Of a stretch of 64,000 nt of DNA, positions 27,601-34,422 are shown one piece after another. The DNA comes from Chitinophaga cymbidii. Lineage in GTDB: Bacteria > Bacteroidota > Bacteroidia > Chitinophagales > Chitinophagaceae. The stretch spans positions 1,612,001 through 1,676,000 of the forward strand of contig NZ_BKAU01000001.1 of NCBI RefSeq assembly GCF_007992715.1, in the 5' to 3' direction. The notes beneath the pieces were generated by a model. That model did not search any database. It saw only the letters and a program-made list of their open reading frames with translations, and had not been told where the DNA came from. Each line of letters starts with the position of its first letter. Position 1 is the stretch's first letter. Both the position numbers and the translations under genes were made by a program.

Positions 27601-27949
27601 CGGGCCGCAGCACGATGGTCTGCTCCGTTATGACCCATTCCAGTCCGAGGTCACGGGTCAACACATCCATCGCTTTTTGGAGCGGTACGTTTTTGATGCT
27701 GGCGTTTACGCGCATCCCGGCCAGTTTTTCCCCTTTCAGGAAAAACAGGTACCCGGTTTGTTCCTGTATACGCTCCATTACCCTGGTCAGGGGCAAATCA
27801 CGGGCATTCAAAGTAACAGTCTGTGCGTGACTTGCCGCGGCTGCCTGCAGTACGGTGATGAACGTCAGGAAAACTGCTAATTTCATAATTGACAATAGTC
27901 GGTTGATCAAGGGCATGGAACTGCCTTTGACACGTGGAAACAAAATCAT
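24653..27949 (-). CDS. SusC/RagA TonB-linked outer-membrane transporter with STN domain
   Basis: A 1098-residue outer-membrane import barrel. Order: signal (to about 43, ending SHAQ); a secretin/TonB short N-terminal STN domain (45-115, LPLTRVMERIQEQTGYLFFL); a carboxypeptidase-regulatory-like beta domain (about 137-210); a TonB plug with VVVGYGTQTRANVTGAISSV, ILIRGRRSLSAGNDPLYIVDGVP and VEILKDASAQSIYGARAANGVILIT; then the 22-strand barrel ending in Phe. The STN domain is the hallmark of SusC proteins that signal substrate binding to a FecR/ECF sigma pair, and both are encoded just upstream. An alternative ATG at 27916 (MPLINRLL) is also reasonable. Confidence 0.95.
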   Translation of the reverse strand: MILFPRVKGSSMPLINRLLSIMKLAVFLTFITVLQAAAASHAQTVTLNARDLPLTRVMERIQEQTGYLFFLKGEKLAGMRVNASIKNVPLQKAMDVLTRDLGLEWVITEQTIVLRPARRTAGVPGLDIPDPFQQERTVSGKVTDEAGMPLIGVTVVIKGSMKATNTDEEGRYRIAVQDDKAVLLFSMVGFEPREQAAGSRDTLNVTMKVAISGLNEVVVVGYGTQTRANVTGAISSVKAEQLNKMPTTSISEMLRGAAPGLQVTMGSAAPGGTSSILIRGRRSLSAGNDPLYIVDGVPTASIDDVNANDVASVEILKDASAQSIYGARAANGVILITTKRGISGKTKVNVNTYAGVQNLYRNFEFYDGEQWAAYRKEAFYNAYGYYNEDEALRGLMKDVYHSKKYIDWEEVMLSPAWQNKNDVLIQSGNDKTKYALSLGHFFQDGIVPSSNFRRFTGRLNVDQKLSEKISLGANIAYTRSDRKIADGTFNSFITMPPLAEVYNSDGSLREDVTEAGESHFNPLWNNQHAKNLTITDRLNLNFIADWKIVKGLSYRLNASINTRNVQENAYLGIDHTVGRNNGGRATVAQSTYTDYLVENILNYTKDIGKHHLDGTAMASLNGIQWKRTGNTGFGFANDDLAYHAIASALSHAVPVYEFSDRKLLSYLVRGRYNFDSKYMLTLAMRVDGSSVFGANNKYGYFPSAAVAWRINSEDFMAGSEWISDLKLRVSYGQVGNQGISPYTTLGLADKYLTEFGDQTAVGYLPNSELTNPNLKWETSTSANLGVDYGFFKNRIYGSVEFYDTRTTDLLVEKSLSTTSGYASQLVNLGRVRNKGIEFSLNAVPVRNKDFTWNVGLNFSTNRNRIERINGAVDPQGNPVNDLNNRWFIGQSMNVYYDYQFDGIWQLDDDIAGSAMPTAAPGSIRVSDLNGDKVISVDDRHIIRRDPKLISAFITSFEYRNFSLSLDINGLHGGYLYNAYLATFETGGDLTGKRNGIRRNYWTVHNPSNEAPAPDFVQQPAFLTSLAYEKADYIRLRSVSLSYNVPEKAVSRLKLSNLKLFFTASNVWTLTDVQGYGPEQNPGDYPEPRTLLFGLNCSF

Positions 27950-27992
27950 ACCTTCGTACGGTTGGATTACGTTAAAGAATTGATTGATTCGG

Positions 27993-28009
27993 TAGCTGTT
28001 TTGCAGCTA
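27993..28009. repeat. Inverted repeat in the FecR-SusC spacer
   Basis: TAGCTG and CAGCTA flank five bases (TTTTG), a perfect 6-bp palindrome, 44 bases upstream of the SusC start within the 185-base spacer between fecR-like and susC-like genes. It could be an operator or small hairpin; there is no T run, so it is unlikely to be a terminator. Confidence 0.35.
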
Positions 28010-28134
28010 TATAGCGGCATCCAATAATGACCGGACGGTGGCTCTAACACTTTCCGGTTTTCTTCTGGATGATCTTTCCGCCAGCCTTTTAAGTTTTGGT
28101 TGTCTTCATCATAACGTTGTTTGGTTTACTATAT

Positions 28135-29334
28135 TCATGGCATAACGATCACCCGGTAAGCGGTGCCATTGTTTTCAATCCTGAAATGTACATTTCCCTC
28201 TTTAAGGATATCAAGTACCCCGGCCAGCGAATTGCTCCTGCTGATTTTTCCGTAAAACGGGGTAGGTGGAATATTGCCTTCATAAATAACGTCCACATCA
28301 TACCAGCGGCTCAACTGCCGCATTGCTTCCCGCAATTCAGTGCCGTTGAATGTAAAATACCCTTCTTTCCAACTGGTATATGCAGCAACATCTACTTCAG
28401 CTACACTGATCTGCTTGCCGGAAACAACGCTTTGCTGGCCTGGTTTTAGAACGGCGGATGCCGTATTCTGCGCAGCGCCCACCCGCACGCTGCCTTCCAC
28501 CAGTGTTGTTTTTGCCGCTGTTTCGTCTGCGTATGCCGCTATGTTGAACTGTGTGCCAAGGACCTCAACGGACTGGCTCCTGGTCCTGACGATGAACGGG
28601 ACCTTCCGTGAAGGCCCGGAGTTTCCCGATGCCCGTTGTACGGGAGCGCGTATTTCCGAAACTTCAAAATATGCTTCCCCTGCCAGTTCCACGATGCGTT
28701 CACTATCACTGAACCGGCTTGGATAGGTTAAGGTGGATGCCGTGTTAAGCCATACCCTTGTGCCATCCGGGAGGGTCACCCGGTAGGTGCTGCCTTTCGG
28801 GATAGCGAGGGTCAGCCGCTGCGAAACAGCCGAAGCGTTTTGAGTTGCCGCGCCAGCTCCGTGGCCGGGCGATTGCCCGTTTGTGCCTGGAACCGTAGTG
28901 CCGTCTGTGTACTTCACCTCGTCACCCATAACAATGCCGCCTTGCGTATCGCTCAATTTCACAATGCTCCCGTCTGGCAGTGTCAGCGTAGCAGTGTTGC
29001 CTCCCGGCAATACATCGGCTGTTTCCCGGCGAAGTCCCTGCTTGCCGCTATTCATCCGTGAATAAGTCCAGATGGCGGCGGATACCACGAAAATCAGCAT
29101 TGCGGCGTAGGGCAGCCATCTGCGGAAGACAGTTGCCTTCAGGTCTTGTTTCCGCATGCTGCTTTCAAGACGTAATCTGATATCAAGCAGGTCATCCAGC
29201 AGTTCGACATCGCTCAGGTCCGGCGGGCCGGCAGCACCATGCAATATCCAGCTTTCTACCAGCTGCCGTTCGGATTCCGTACAATCTCCCGAGCGGTAAC
29301 GGATCAATAAATCTCTGGCGGAGCTTCTGTCCAT
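28135..29334 (-). CDS. FecR family anti-sigma factor
   Basis: A 399-residue membrane regulator. The N-terminal cytoplasmic helical domain (1-65) binds the sigma factor; one membrane helix sits at about 73-90. The periplasmic FecR domain at about 170-285 includes YRVTLPDGTRVWLNTAS and ERIVELAGEAYFEV, and the last ~70 residues form the STN-like C-terminal domain seen in Bacteroidota FecR proteins (ELREAMRQLSRWYDVDV). It should hold the adjacent ECF sigma factor inactive until the STN domain of the SusC protein signals. It lies 83 bases after the sigma gene. Confidence 0.95.
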   Translation of the reverse strand: MDRSSARDLLIRYRSGDCTESERQLVESWILHGAAGPPDLSDVELLDDLLDIRLRLESSMRKQDLKATVFRRWLPYAAMLIFVVSAAIWTYSRMNSGKQGLRRETADVLPGGNTATLTLPDGSIVKLSDTQGGIVMGDEVKYTDGTTVPGTNGQSPGHGAGAATQNASAVSQRLTLAIPKGSTYRVTLPDGTRVWLNTASTLTYPSRFSDSERIVELAGEAYFEVSEIRAPVQRASGNSGPSRKVPFIVRTRSQSVEVLGTQFNIAAYADETAAKTTLVEGSVRVGAAQNTASAVLKPGQQSVVSGKQISVAEVDVAAYTSWKEGYFTFNGTELREAMRQLSRWYDVDVIYEGNIPPTPFYGKISRSNSLAGVLDILKEGNVHFRIENNGTAYRVIVMP

Positions 29335-29417
29335 ATTTAATTTTCTCCAGGCTTTTGCCTTTGATAGAGAAAAGACAGGTTAGCAGGGTCCAGGGGTTAG
29401 CGTTTTTTGAAAAAAAA

Positions 29418-29987
29418 TCAGAATACCATGAAAAACAGGTTGCCAAGCCTTGCCTTCAACAGCTTTAATGCAGTGTGCATGTGGCTTTTCACCGTTTCCT
29501 CGGAGATGCCTAACTTTTCGGCTATCTCCCTGCGGGTAAGCGAGCTTTGCCGGCTAAGTTCAAATATCTCGCGGGTGCGGGGCTGAAGGTTGCTGATCTC
29601 CCGCTGAATAAACGTTTGAAGATCATTATAACGTGCCAGGTAGTCGGCGGACTGATGATCGGCCTGCCCGATGTAGGAAAGAAAGGAATCAATGTACCGG
29701 GAAGCGACCTGCTGATGGGCTATGAGGTTGATGATGCGATTGCGGACGGCTGTGTAGAGATAAACGGAAAGACGGCCGGTGATCGCCAGCCGCGAATGAT
29801 CGGCCCAAAGCCTGAGGAATAGTTCATGCACGATATCCTTGGCTTCTTCGCGGTCTTTCAGACGATTATAGGCAAATATATATAGAAGACCATTGTAGCG
29901 GTTGTATATCTCGGCATAAGCTTCCTTGTCACCTTTCTGCAGCAAAGGGACCAATACTTCGTCCGTGTACGTGGAATATTCAGCCAT
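29418..29987 (-). CDS. ECF-type RNA polymerase sigma factor (Bacteroidota family)
   Basis: A 189-residue sigma-70 family regulator with region 2 at about 18-85 (EIYNRYNGLLYIFAYNRLKDREEAKDIVHELF) and region 4 at about 125-180 (LSRQSSLTRREIAEKLGISEETVKSHM, a helix-turn-helix). No region 3 or 1.1 is present, as expected for ECF factors. It is first in the polysaccharide operon and is expected to be released by the FecR protein to drive transcription of the susC-like gene and those after it. Confidence 0.95.
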   Translation of the reverse strand: MAEYSTYTDEVLVPLLQKGDKEAYAEIYNRYNGLLYIFAYNRLKDREEAKDIVHELFLRLWADHSRLAITGRLSVYLYTAVRNRIINLIAHQQVASRYIDSFLSYIGQADHQSADYLARYNDLQTFIQREISNLQPRTREIFELSRQSSLTRREIAEKLGISEETVKSHMHTALKLLKARLGNLFFMVF

Positions 29988-30069
29988 CTTGTTTTCCCCC
30001 CGGCTAATGTAACAAATTTGGGAGAATAAAGTGCCTGATAGGGCAATATCGGAAGCACGGTATTACCTG

Positions 30070-30420
30070 TTACCGACAGAGGCTTCCATGAAAATGATAG
30101 GTACAATCAAACGGACACAAAGGATCAATACCCGGCGCCTTTAAAACTTTCATCAGCAGCTTTATGCGTATGACATCTCCGGATTCCACAGGTTCAACAT
30201 CCTGCTCCTCTCTCGTTAAAGTAACATAGGTGCCGACCGCCACCTCGGCCTCGGGGCTTTCCTCCACCCGGAAAACATTGGAAGAGCATTCCCTGTTGTT
30301 CTCATCATACGCATGCACAACCTTTAACTTAAAACATTGGGAGATTTTATTGTCTTTTTTACATCCGGTAAATGAAAGGAGCAATAACGCCGTGACGATT
30401 GGAATGATATATTTAGTCAT
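30070..30420 (-). CDS. Small lipoprotein of unknown function
   Basis: A 116-residue protein from the ATG at 30420 (MTKYIIPIVTALLLLSFTGC), with a clear lipobox Cys at residue 20 followed by KKDNK. The mature part carries four further Cys (ISQCFKL, RECSSN, DPLCPFDCTY) and a final Cys, suggesting disulfides. No family recognised. It lies 83 bases upstream of the ECF sigma gene on the same strand, but no evidence ties it to that operon. An upstream start at 30498 would bury the signal sequence and is rejected. Confidence 0.65.
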   Translation of the reverse strand: MTKYIIPIVTALLLLSFTGCKKDNKISQCFKLKVVHAYDENNRECSSNVFRVEESPEAEVAVGTYVTLTREEQDVEPVESGDVIRIKLLMKVLKAPGIDPLCPFDCTYHFHGSLCR

Positions 30421-30859
30421 ATAGGGAAAATGATAAACCCTTTCACAACGATTCTTCATGTTCTTATCAAGTCGGCATCCGGTCCCTTTAAAGCTCACAA
30501 AACATCCGATTGCGGCTCAAATTAAGTGTAAATTGAGCCGCATTTACAATTCATTTGAGCTTGAAAAGGAAATCTTTTTGCTGAAAGGACGTGTGCCACT
30601 GAAAAGAGCCAGCGCTTGTTTGACGTCGAAAACAGATTACCATCCCCTTACACGCCAATATGAAACGAAAGGAAGTGTAATTGTTCCCTTGCTAGAGCTG
30701 AAAAACAACACGGTTAAATATCTGCCATTTACCGCTTGCCAGTAAATCCGCAGCTTCCTCGTTAATATTCTGTTTACCTTTTTGAATCTTCCCGGTTCTC
30801 CCGGCCCAACCTTCTCCGGAAATAAGCGTTATATTCATGTATCAACAAAATCGCACCCC
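30421..30859. other. Gene-free stretch between divergent genes, with hairpins
   Basis: No credible gene in 439 bases. It is AT-rich and holds a 10-bp inverted repeat at 30511-30542 plus a third copy of its arm near 30553-30560 (described separately). A weak T-rich stretch containing TTTACCTTTTTGAA near 30770 may be part of a promoter for the plus-strand gene at 30860. Confidence 0.6.
30511..30542. repeat. Perfect 10-bp hairpin with a competing third arm
   Basis: TGCGGCTCAA at 30511-30520 pairs with TTGAGCCGCA at 30533-30542; after one A:A mismatch, TTA/TAA pair further and leave loop AGTG. GCTCAAAT at 30515-30522 can instead pair with ATTTGAGC at 30553-30560. The mutually exclusive pairings resemble a regulatory leader or operator. 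Confidence 0.55.
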
Positions 30860-31669
30860 ATGGCAAAACAAACTTCTTTGTTCACCTTTTCAGGAAAAGC
30901 CGGCAACATGATCGGTTACTACCGGGACGGTAAACATTACTTCCGCAGCATGCCGGAGACCGTCCGGCAGACCACGGCCACCCGCCGCGCGGCACAGCGC
31001 TTCGGCGCGGCCAGCAGTAAAGGCAGACTCATCCGCAGGGCGTTTGCGAATGACCTTGATGTCCGTTGCGATGGTGGCCATATCAACCGCCTGAACAAAA
31101 CGATCATCAAAGGCGGCATCCGCAACACCGAAGCTATCGCAGGCTTCCGCTTTAACCAGCATACGGGAACAGACCGCTTCTTTACCGTAGCGCCCACGCT
31201 TTCTGAAGATGGCATACTGCATATTCCCCCGCAGGCGCTGCCGCAGTGCAGGGGCATCTCCACGCTGGAGGTCAAAGTGATCGCCACCCGCATCCATTTC
31301 GGGGAGCGCCGGGTAACGGGCACTGAAACCGCCATGATCCTGCTGGATATCCGCGAGGCATTCGCAGGCGCAGCATTGAATGTAGATGTACCCGGCAAGG
31401 GAACGTTGATCGTGGCCTTGCAGGTGAGAGGCATGTGCGGCGATAGGGCGTCCTTCAACAGGAAGTACCTGGCCGCTGATATCATTGCCGTGCAGGAACC
31501 GCAGACAAAACAGGTCTTCCACAAACCTGAACACCAGCAACAAGCGATGCTGCAGCAGCGGCTGCAATCGCTGGCAGTCACTGCGCAGCAGCAGGCAATA
31601 TCTTCCACACACCAGGCAACGCAACGCCAGAAAATGGCAGCCTCCCCGCCCGTCATCCAACGGGAATAA
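30860..31669 (+). CDS. Conserved-looking protein of unknown function
   Basis: A 269-residue protein from the ATG at 30860 (MAKQTSLFTFSGKAGNMIGY). The first ~80 residues are the most structured-looking: GKAGNMIGYYRDGKHYFRSMP, a basic TRRAAQRFGAASSKGRLIRRAF segment, and DGGHINRLNK. A beta-rich middle follows, and the last ~50 residues are rich in Gln. No signal peptide or membrane helix. I recall, without being able to check, that such N-termini occur in multi-copy Bacteroidota proteins of no known role. It stands alone: gene-free stretches of 439 and 326 bases flank it. Confidence 0.7.
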   Translation: MAKQTSLFTFSGKAGNMIGYYRDGKHYFRSMPETVRQTTATRRAAQRFGAASSKGRLIRRAFANDLDVRCDGGHINRLNKTIIKGGIRNTEAIAGFRFNQHTGTDRFFTVAPTLSEDGILHIPPQALPQCRGISTLEVKVIATRIHFGERRVTGTETAMILLDIREAFAGAALNVDVPGKGTLIVALQVRGMCGDRASFNRKYLAADIIAVQEPQTKQVFHKPEHQQQAMLQQRLQSLAVTAQQQAISSTHQATQRQKMAASPPVIQRE

Positions 31670-31995
31670 GCCATTCCCCGCCAGCGGATGCATTTTGTTG
31701 AGTTAATTATCCATTGAACGTTTACCCTCCCACACTACATTTTCAATCAATTTTCCACAAGCGCCTGTTCTTGTGAAGGGCTTACTATTGCCCGGATATC
31801 CTGCGCACCAGATTTTTCAAACTTACATCAATTGCAGACCATCTCCGCATCAAGTCCACCTTGCCCAGTGTGATCCTTCGGTGATCACATAGCGATCCGA
31901 TAGCTATACCAGTATTATAAACCCCGACTCCCCCAAAAACTTCATCTGCTCTGTCTTAATTTTAGTCGTAATTTAATGTAATTGATACTCTACTA
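31670..31995. other. Gene-free stretch, with one stable hairpin
   Basis: No gene found in 326 bases. At 31869-31889 TGTGATC pairs with GATCACA around a C(TTCG)G tetraloop with one bulged T, a very stable RNA hairpin type. Directly after it is an imperfect ATAGC/GCTAT repeat. No T run follows, so it is not a clear terminator. Confidence 0.55.
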
Positions 31996-32496
31996 ATGAA
32001 CACCAATCCCCGCCTCCAACTCAAACCTTCATCCCTGGACCAGCTCCTGGAAACAACCGCATGGATTACCCTCGTATCCCTCTGGGCCATCACGCTATAC
32101 CACTACTCCAACCTCCCGGATTCCATCCCCACACATTACAACCTGGAAGGGCGGCCGGACAGTTATGGCAGGAAAGCCACGCTGCTCCTGCTTCCAATTA
32201 TAGGCACGGCGATCTCTGCCATCTTCACGCTGCTGCATAAATATGAGATTGTCTTCCTCCTGCCCGGTAAGGTAACGAAAGACAGTAACCCGAAACAACA
32301 TGCTCTCGCCACCCGCTCCCTACGCATCTTCAAACTCGGCATCCTTATCAATTTCCTGGTGATCACCTGGAACACGATCTCCATCGCAACAGGGCAAACA
32401 AACGGAATAGGATGGTGGCTGCCGGTTTCGGCGATCTGCTTTATGGTGCTGCCCACCGCTTACTTCATCGTCAGGGCGGTGCAGCTCAGCAAATAA
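31996..32496 (+). CDS. DUF1648 domain membrane protein
   Basis: A 166-residue membrane protein. Residues about 20-75 carry the DUF1648 pattern (a helix, then YSNLPDSIPTHYNLEGRPDSYG), as in SdpI-like proteins; helices follow at about 66-82, 112-130 and 142-160. Its function is not established; some relatives give immunity to a killing peptide, but no such peptide gene is near. It ends 21 bases before purU, possibly co-transcribed. Confidence 0.8.
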   Translation: MNTNPRLQLKPSSLDQLLETTAWITLVSLWAITLYHYSNLPDSIPTHYNLEGRPDSYGRKATLLLLPIIGTAISAIFTLLHKYEIVFLLPGKVTKDSNPKQHALATRSLRIFKLGILINFLVITWNTISIATGQTNGIGWWLPVSAICFMVLPTAYFIVRAVQLSK

Positions 32497-32517
32497 ACCA
32501 TTATCTTCATTCCCGCT

Positions 32518-33345
32518 ATGATCATCCTTATCCAATCTATCGACCGGGTGGGCCTTGTGGCCGCGATCTCGGGCATCACCGCCAAACATGGCCACAACAT
32601 TGTTTCCCTGCGCGAGCATGTGGACAAAGTGGAGAACCGCTTTTTCATGCGCATCGAAACGGAAAGCGAAACCGCGGCTGCTCCCCTCGAAGCAGAAATA
32701 AGGGCCGTATTGCCGCAGGACGCCATTGTCACCATCAACCCGCAACCGGAAAAGAAGATCGTGGTAATGGTCACCAAAGAATATCACTGCCTCGCGGACA
32801 TTCTCGTGCGAAATTATTTCAGGACGCTGGGCGCTTCGGTGCAATGCGTCATCGGCAACCACAGCGTGCTCGAAAACATCTGCGCCCGTTTTGATGTGCC
32901 GTTTCACCTCGTGTCGCATGAGGAACACGACAAACAAACCTTCGAAAACAAGCTGGCGCAGATCATCGGCGAACATCAGCCGGATTACATTGTGCTGGCG
33001 AAGTTCATGCGTATTTTATCGCCGGCCTTTGTGAAACAGTTCCCGATGCGCATCATCAACATCCATCATTCTTTCCTGCCGGCATTCGCGGGCGCGCATC
33101 CATACCGCAAGGCGTTTGAAAGAGGCGTGAAGCTGATCGGCGCTACCTCTCATTTTGTAACGGATGAGCTGGACGAAGGACCGATCATTGCGCAGCAGGT
33201 GATACCCGTGAACCACTCTTTTACGGCGTCTGGCATGATGAAAGCGGGACAGGAAATTGAAGTTTCCGTGCTGGCGCGGGCGTTGCGGCTGGTGTTCACC
33301 GACCGTGTGTTTGTGTATGAAAATAAAACGGTCGTATTTGAATGA
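32518..33345 (+). CDS. purU: Formyltetrahydrofolate deformylase
   Basis: Hydrolyses 10-formyl-THF to THF and formate, balancing the one-carbon pool and supplying formate. The 275 residues start with an ACT domain (LIQSIDRVGLVAAISGITA, residues 3-75). The formyltransferase domain follows with NIHHSFLPAFAGAHPY (catalytic His) and the Asp in TSHFVTDELDEGPI. It lies 21 bases after the DUF1648 gene and one base before the SDR gene, so the three may be one transcript. Confidence 0.93.
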   Translation: MIILIQSIDRVGLVAAISGITAKHGHNIVSLREHVDKVENRFFMRIETESETAAAPLEAEIRAVLPQDAIVTINPQPEKKIVVMVTKEYHCLADILVRNYFRTLGASVQCVIGNHSVLENICARFDVPFHLVSHEEHDKQTFENKLAQIIGEHQPDYIVLAKFMRILSPAFVKQFPMRIINIHHSFLPAFAGAHPYRKAFERGVKLIGATSHFVTDELDEGPIIAQQVIPVNHSFTASGMMKAGQEIEVSVLARALRLVFTDRVFVYENKTVVFE

Positions 33346-33346
33346 T

Positions 33347-34087
33347 ATGAAAACGATCCTTATAACAGGCGCCAGCCGCGGCATTGGCGCCGCTACCGCT
33401 ATCCTTGCCGCACAGCGGGGATACCAGGTATGCATCAACTATCACCGCAACAGTGAAGCCGCGGAAGAAGTGGCTGCCGCCATCCGCGCACAGGGCGGAA
33501 CGGCCTTCCTGCTGCAGGGGGATGTGGGGAAAGAAGAGGATGTGCAACGCATCTTCCGGGCGGTAGACAAGATCGGGCCGCTGCATGCGCTGGTGAACAA
33601 CGTTGGCGTGCTGGAAAAACAGGTACGGGTTGAATCCATTGATGCAGAACGCCTGCACCGTATCCTGACAACGAATGTGATCAGCTGCTTTATCTGCTCC
33701 CGTGAGGCCGTCCGCCGGATGTCTGTCAAACACGGCGGGCAGGGCGGCGCCATTGTAAATGTATCTTCCATTGCAGCGCGCACCGGCTCGCCGGGCGAGT
33801 ATGTGGATTACGCCGCATCGAAAGGCGCGATGGACGTGCTGACCACCGGCCTCTCGAAAGAAGTCGCGGATGAAGGCATTCGCGTGAACGGCGTACGCCC
33901 GGGATTTATTTATACAGATATCCATGCCAGCGGCGGTGAGCCGGGGCGGGTGGACAGACTGAAAGATGCAATACCCATGAAGCGCGGCGGCAAAGCCGAA
34001 GAAGTGGCCGAAGCGATATTGTGGCTACTGTCTGACGCAGCATCTTTCTCAACAGGCACTTTCATCGACATTACCGGCGGGCGGTGA
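33347..34087 (+). CDS. Short-chain dehydrogenase/reductase (glucose 1-dehydrogenase-like)
   Basis: A 246-residue NAD(P)-dependent oxidoreductase. TGASRGIGAA (residues 7-16) is the cofactor loop, NNVGVL (about 85) follows, and the catalytic triad is Ser in NVSSIAART, Tyr in YVDYAASKGAM and its Lys. The C-terminal GTFIDITGGR ending is typical of classical SDRs of the FabG/glucose dehydrogenase type. The substrate is unknown. The start ATG follows the purU stop by one base, so coupling is likely; an earlier in-frame start at 33257 would overlap purU by 89 bases and is rejected. Confidence 0.9.
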   Translation: MKTILITGASRGIGAATAILAAQRGYQVCINYHRNSEAAEEVAAAIRAQGGTAFLLQGDVGKEEDVQRIFRAVDKIGPLHALVNNVGVLEKQVRVESIDAERLHRILTTNVISCFICSREAVRRMSVKHGGQGGAIVNVSSIAARTGSPGEYVDYAASKGAMDVLTTGLSKEVADEGIRVNGVRPGFIYTDIHASGGEPGRVDRLKDAIPMKRGGKAEEVAEAILWLLSDAASFSTGTFIDITGGR

Positions 34088-34369
34088 TCATTCTTTCTTT
34101 TGAAGGGGTGGCGGAGGAGGTAGTGGCATGCGTTCCACTTTCGGAGGTGGCGGAGGAGGTGGAGGCGGAGCTTTAGCGGCGGTTTTCTTCATGGCGGAAG
34201 GAGTGGCGGCTTTTTTAATGATGGAGGTAGTGGCGGTTTTCTTCGTGGCGGAAGGAGCAGCGGCTTTTTTAACAACAGGCGGCGGCGCAACGGCCTCCTT
34301 CTTTTGCGCAAGGAGCGGGCCGCTGGCCAGCATGCAGGCGGCCAACAGCAGCGGAATGTTTTTTTGCAT
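34088..34369 (-). CDS. Exported Ala/Lys/Pro-rich low-complexity protein
   Basis: A 93-residue protein from the ATG at 34369. It has a signal peptide (LLLAACMLASGPLLAQ; the LLAAC could also be a lipobox) and then repeats of the form KKAA-P-S--KK (three imperfect copies). It closes with two runs of prolines. Nothing enzymatic is visible. It may be a flexible periplasmic linker protein, or an unreal gene in a repetitive stretch; the clean signal peptide favours the former. It converges with the SDR, with no gap between the stops. Confidence 0.5.
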   Translation of the reverse strand: MQKNIPLLLAACMLASGPLLAQKKEAVAPPPVVKKAAAPSATKKTATTSIIKKAATPSAMKKTAAKAPPPPPPPPPKVERMPLPPPPPLQKKE

Positions 34370-34422
34370 AAGGCGGTCTTTACGCAAATAGATGCAGGTA
34401 CACTTCTTTTCCACAAACTATT

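Noticed and set aside
30458..30745. A 95-codon plus-strand open frame
   Set aside because: It runs across the inverted-repeat region, has no family or signal features and an unlikely residue composition.
31869..31889. TGTGA and TCACA as a Crp binding site
   Set aside because: The half sites are 11 bases apart, not the 6 of Crp sites; a hairpin fits better.
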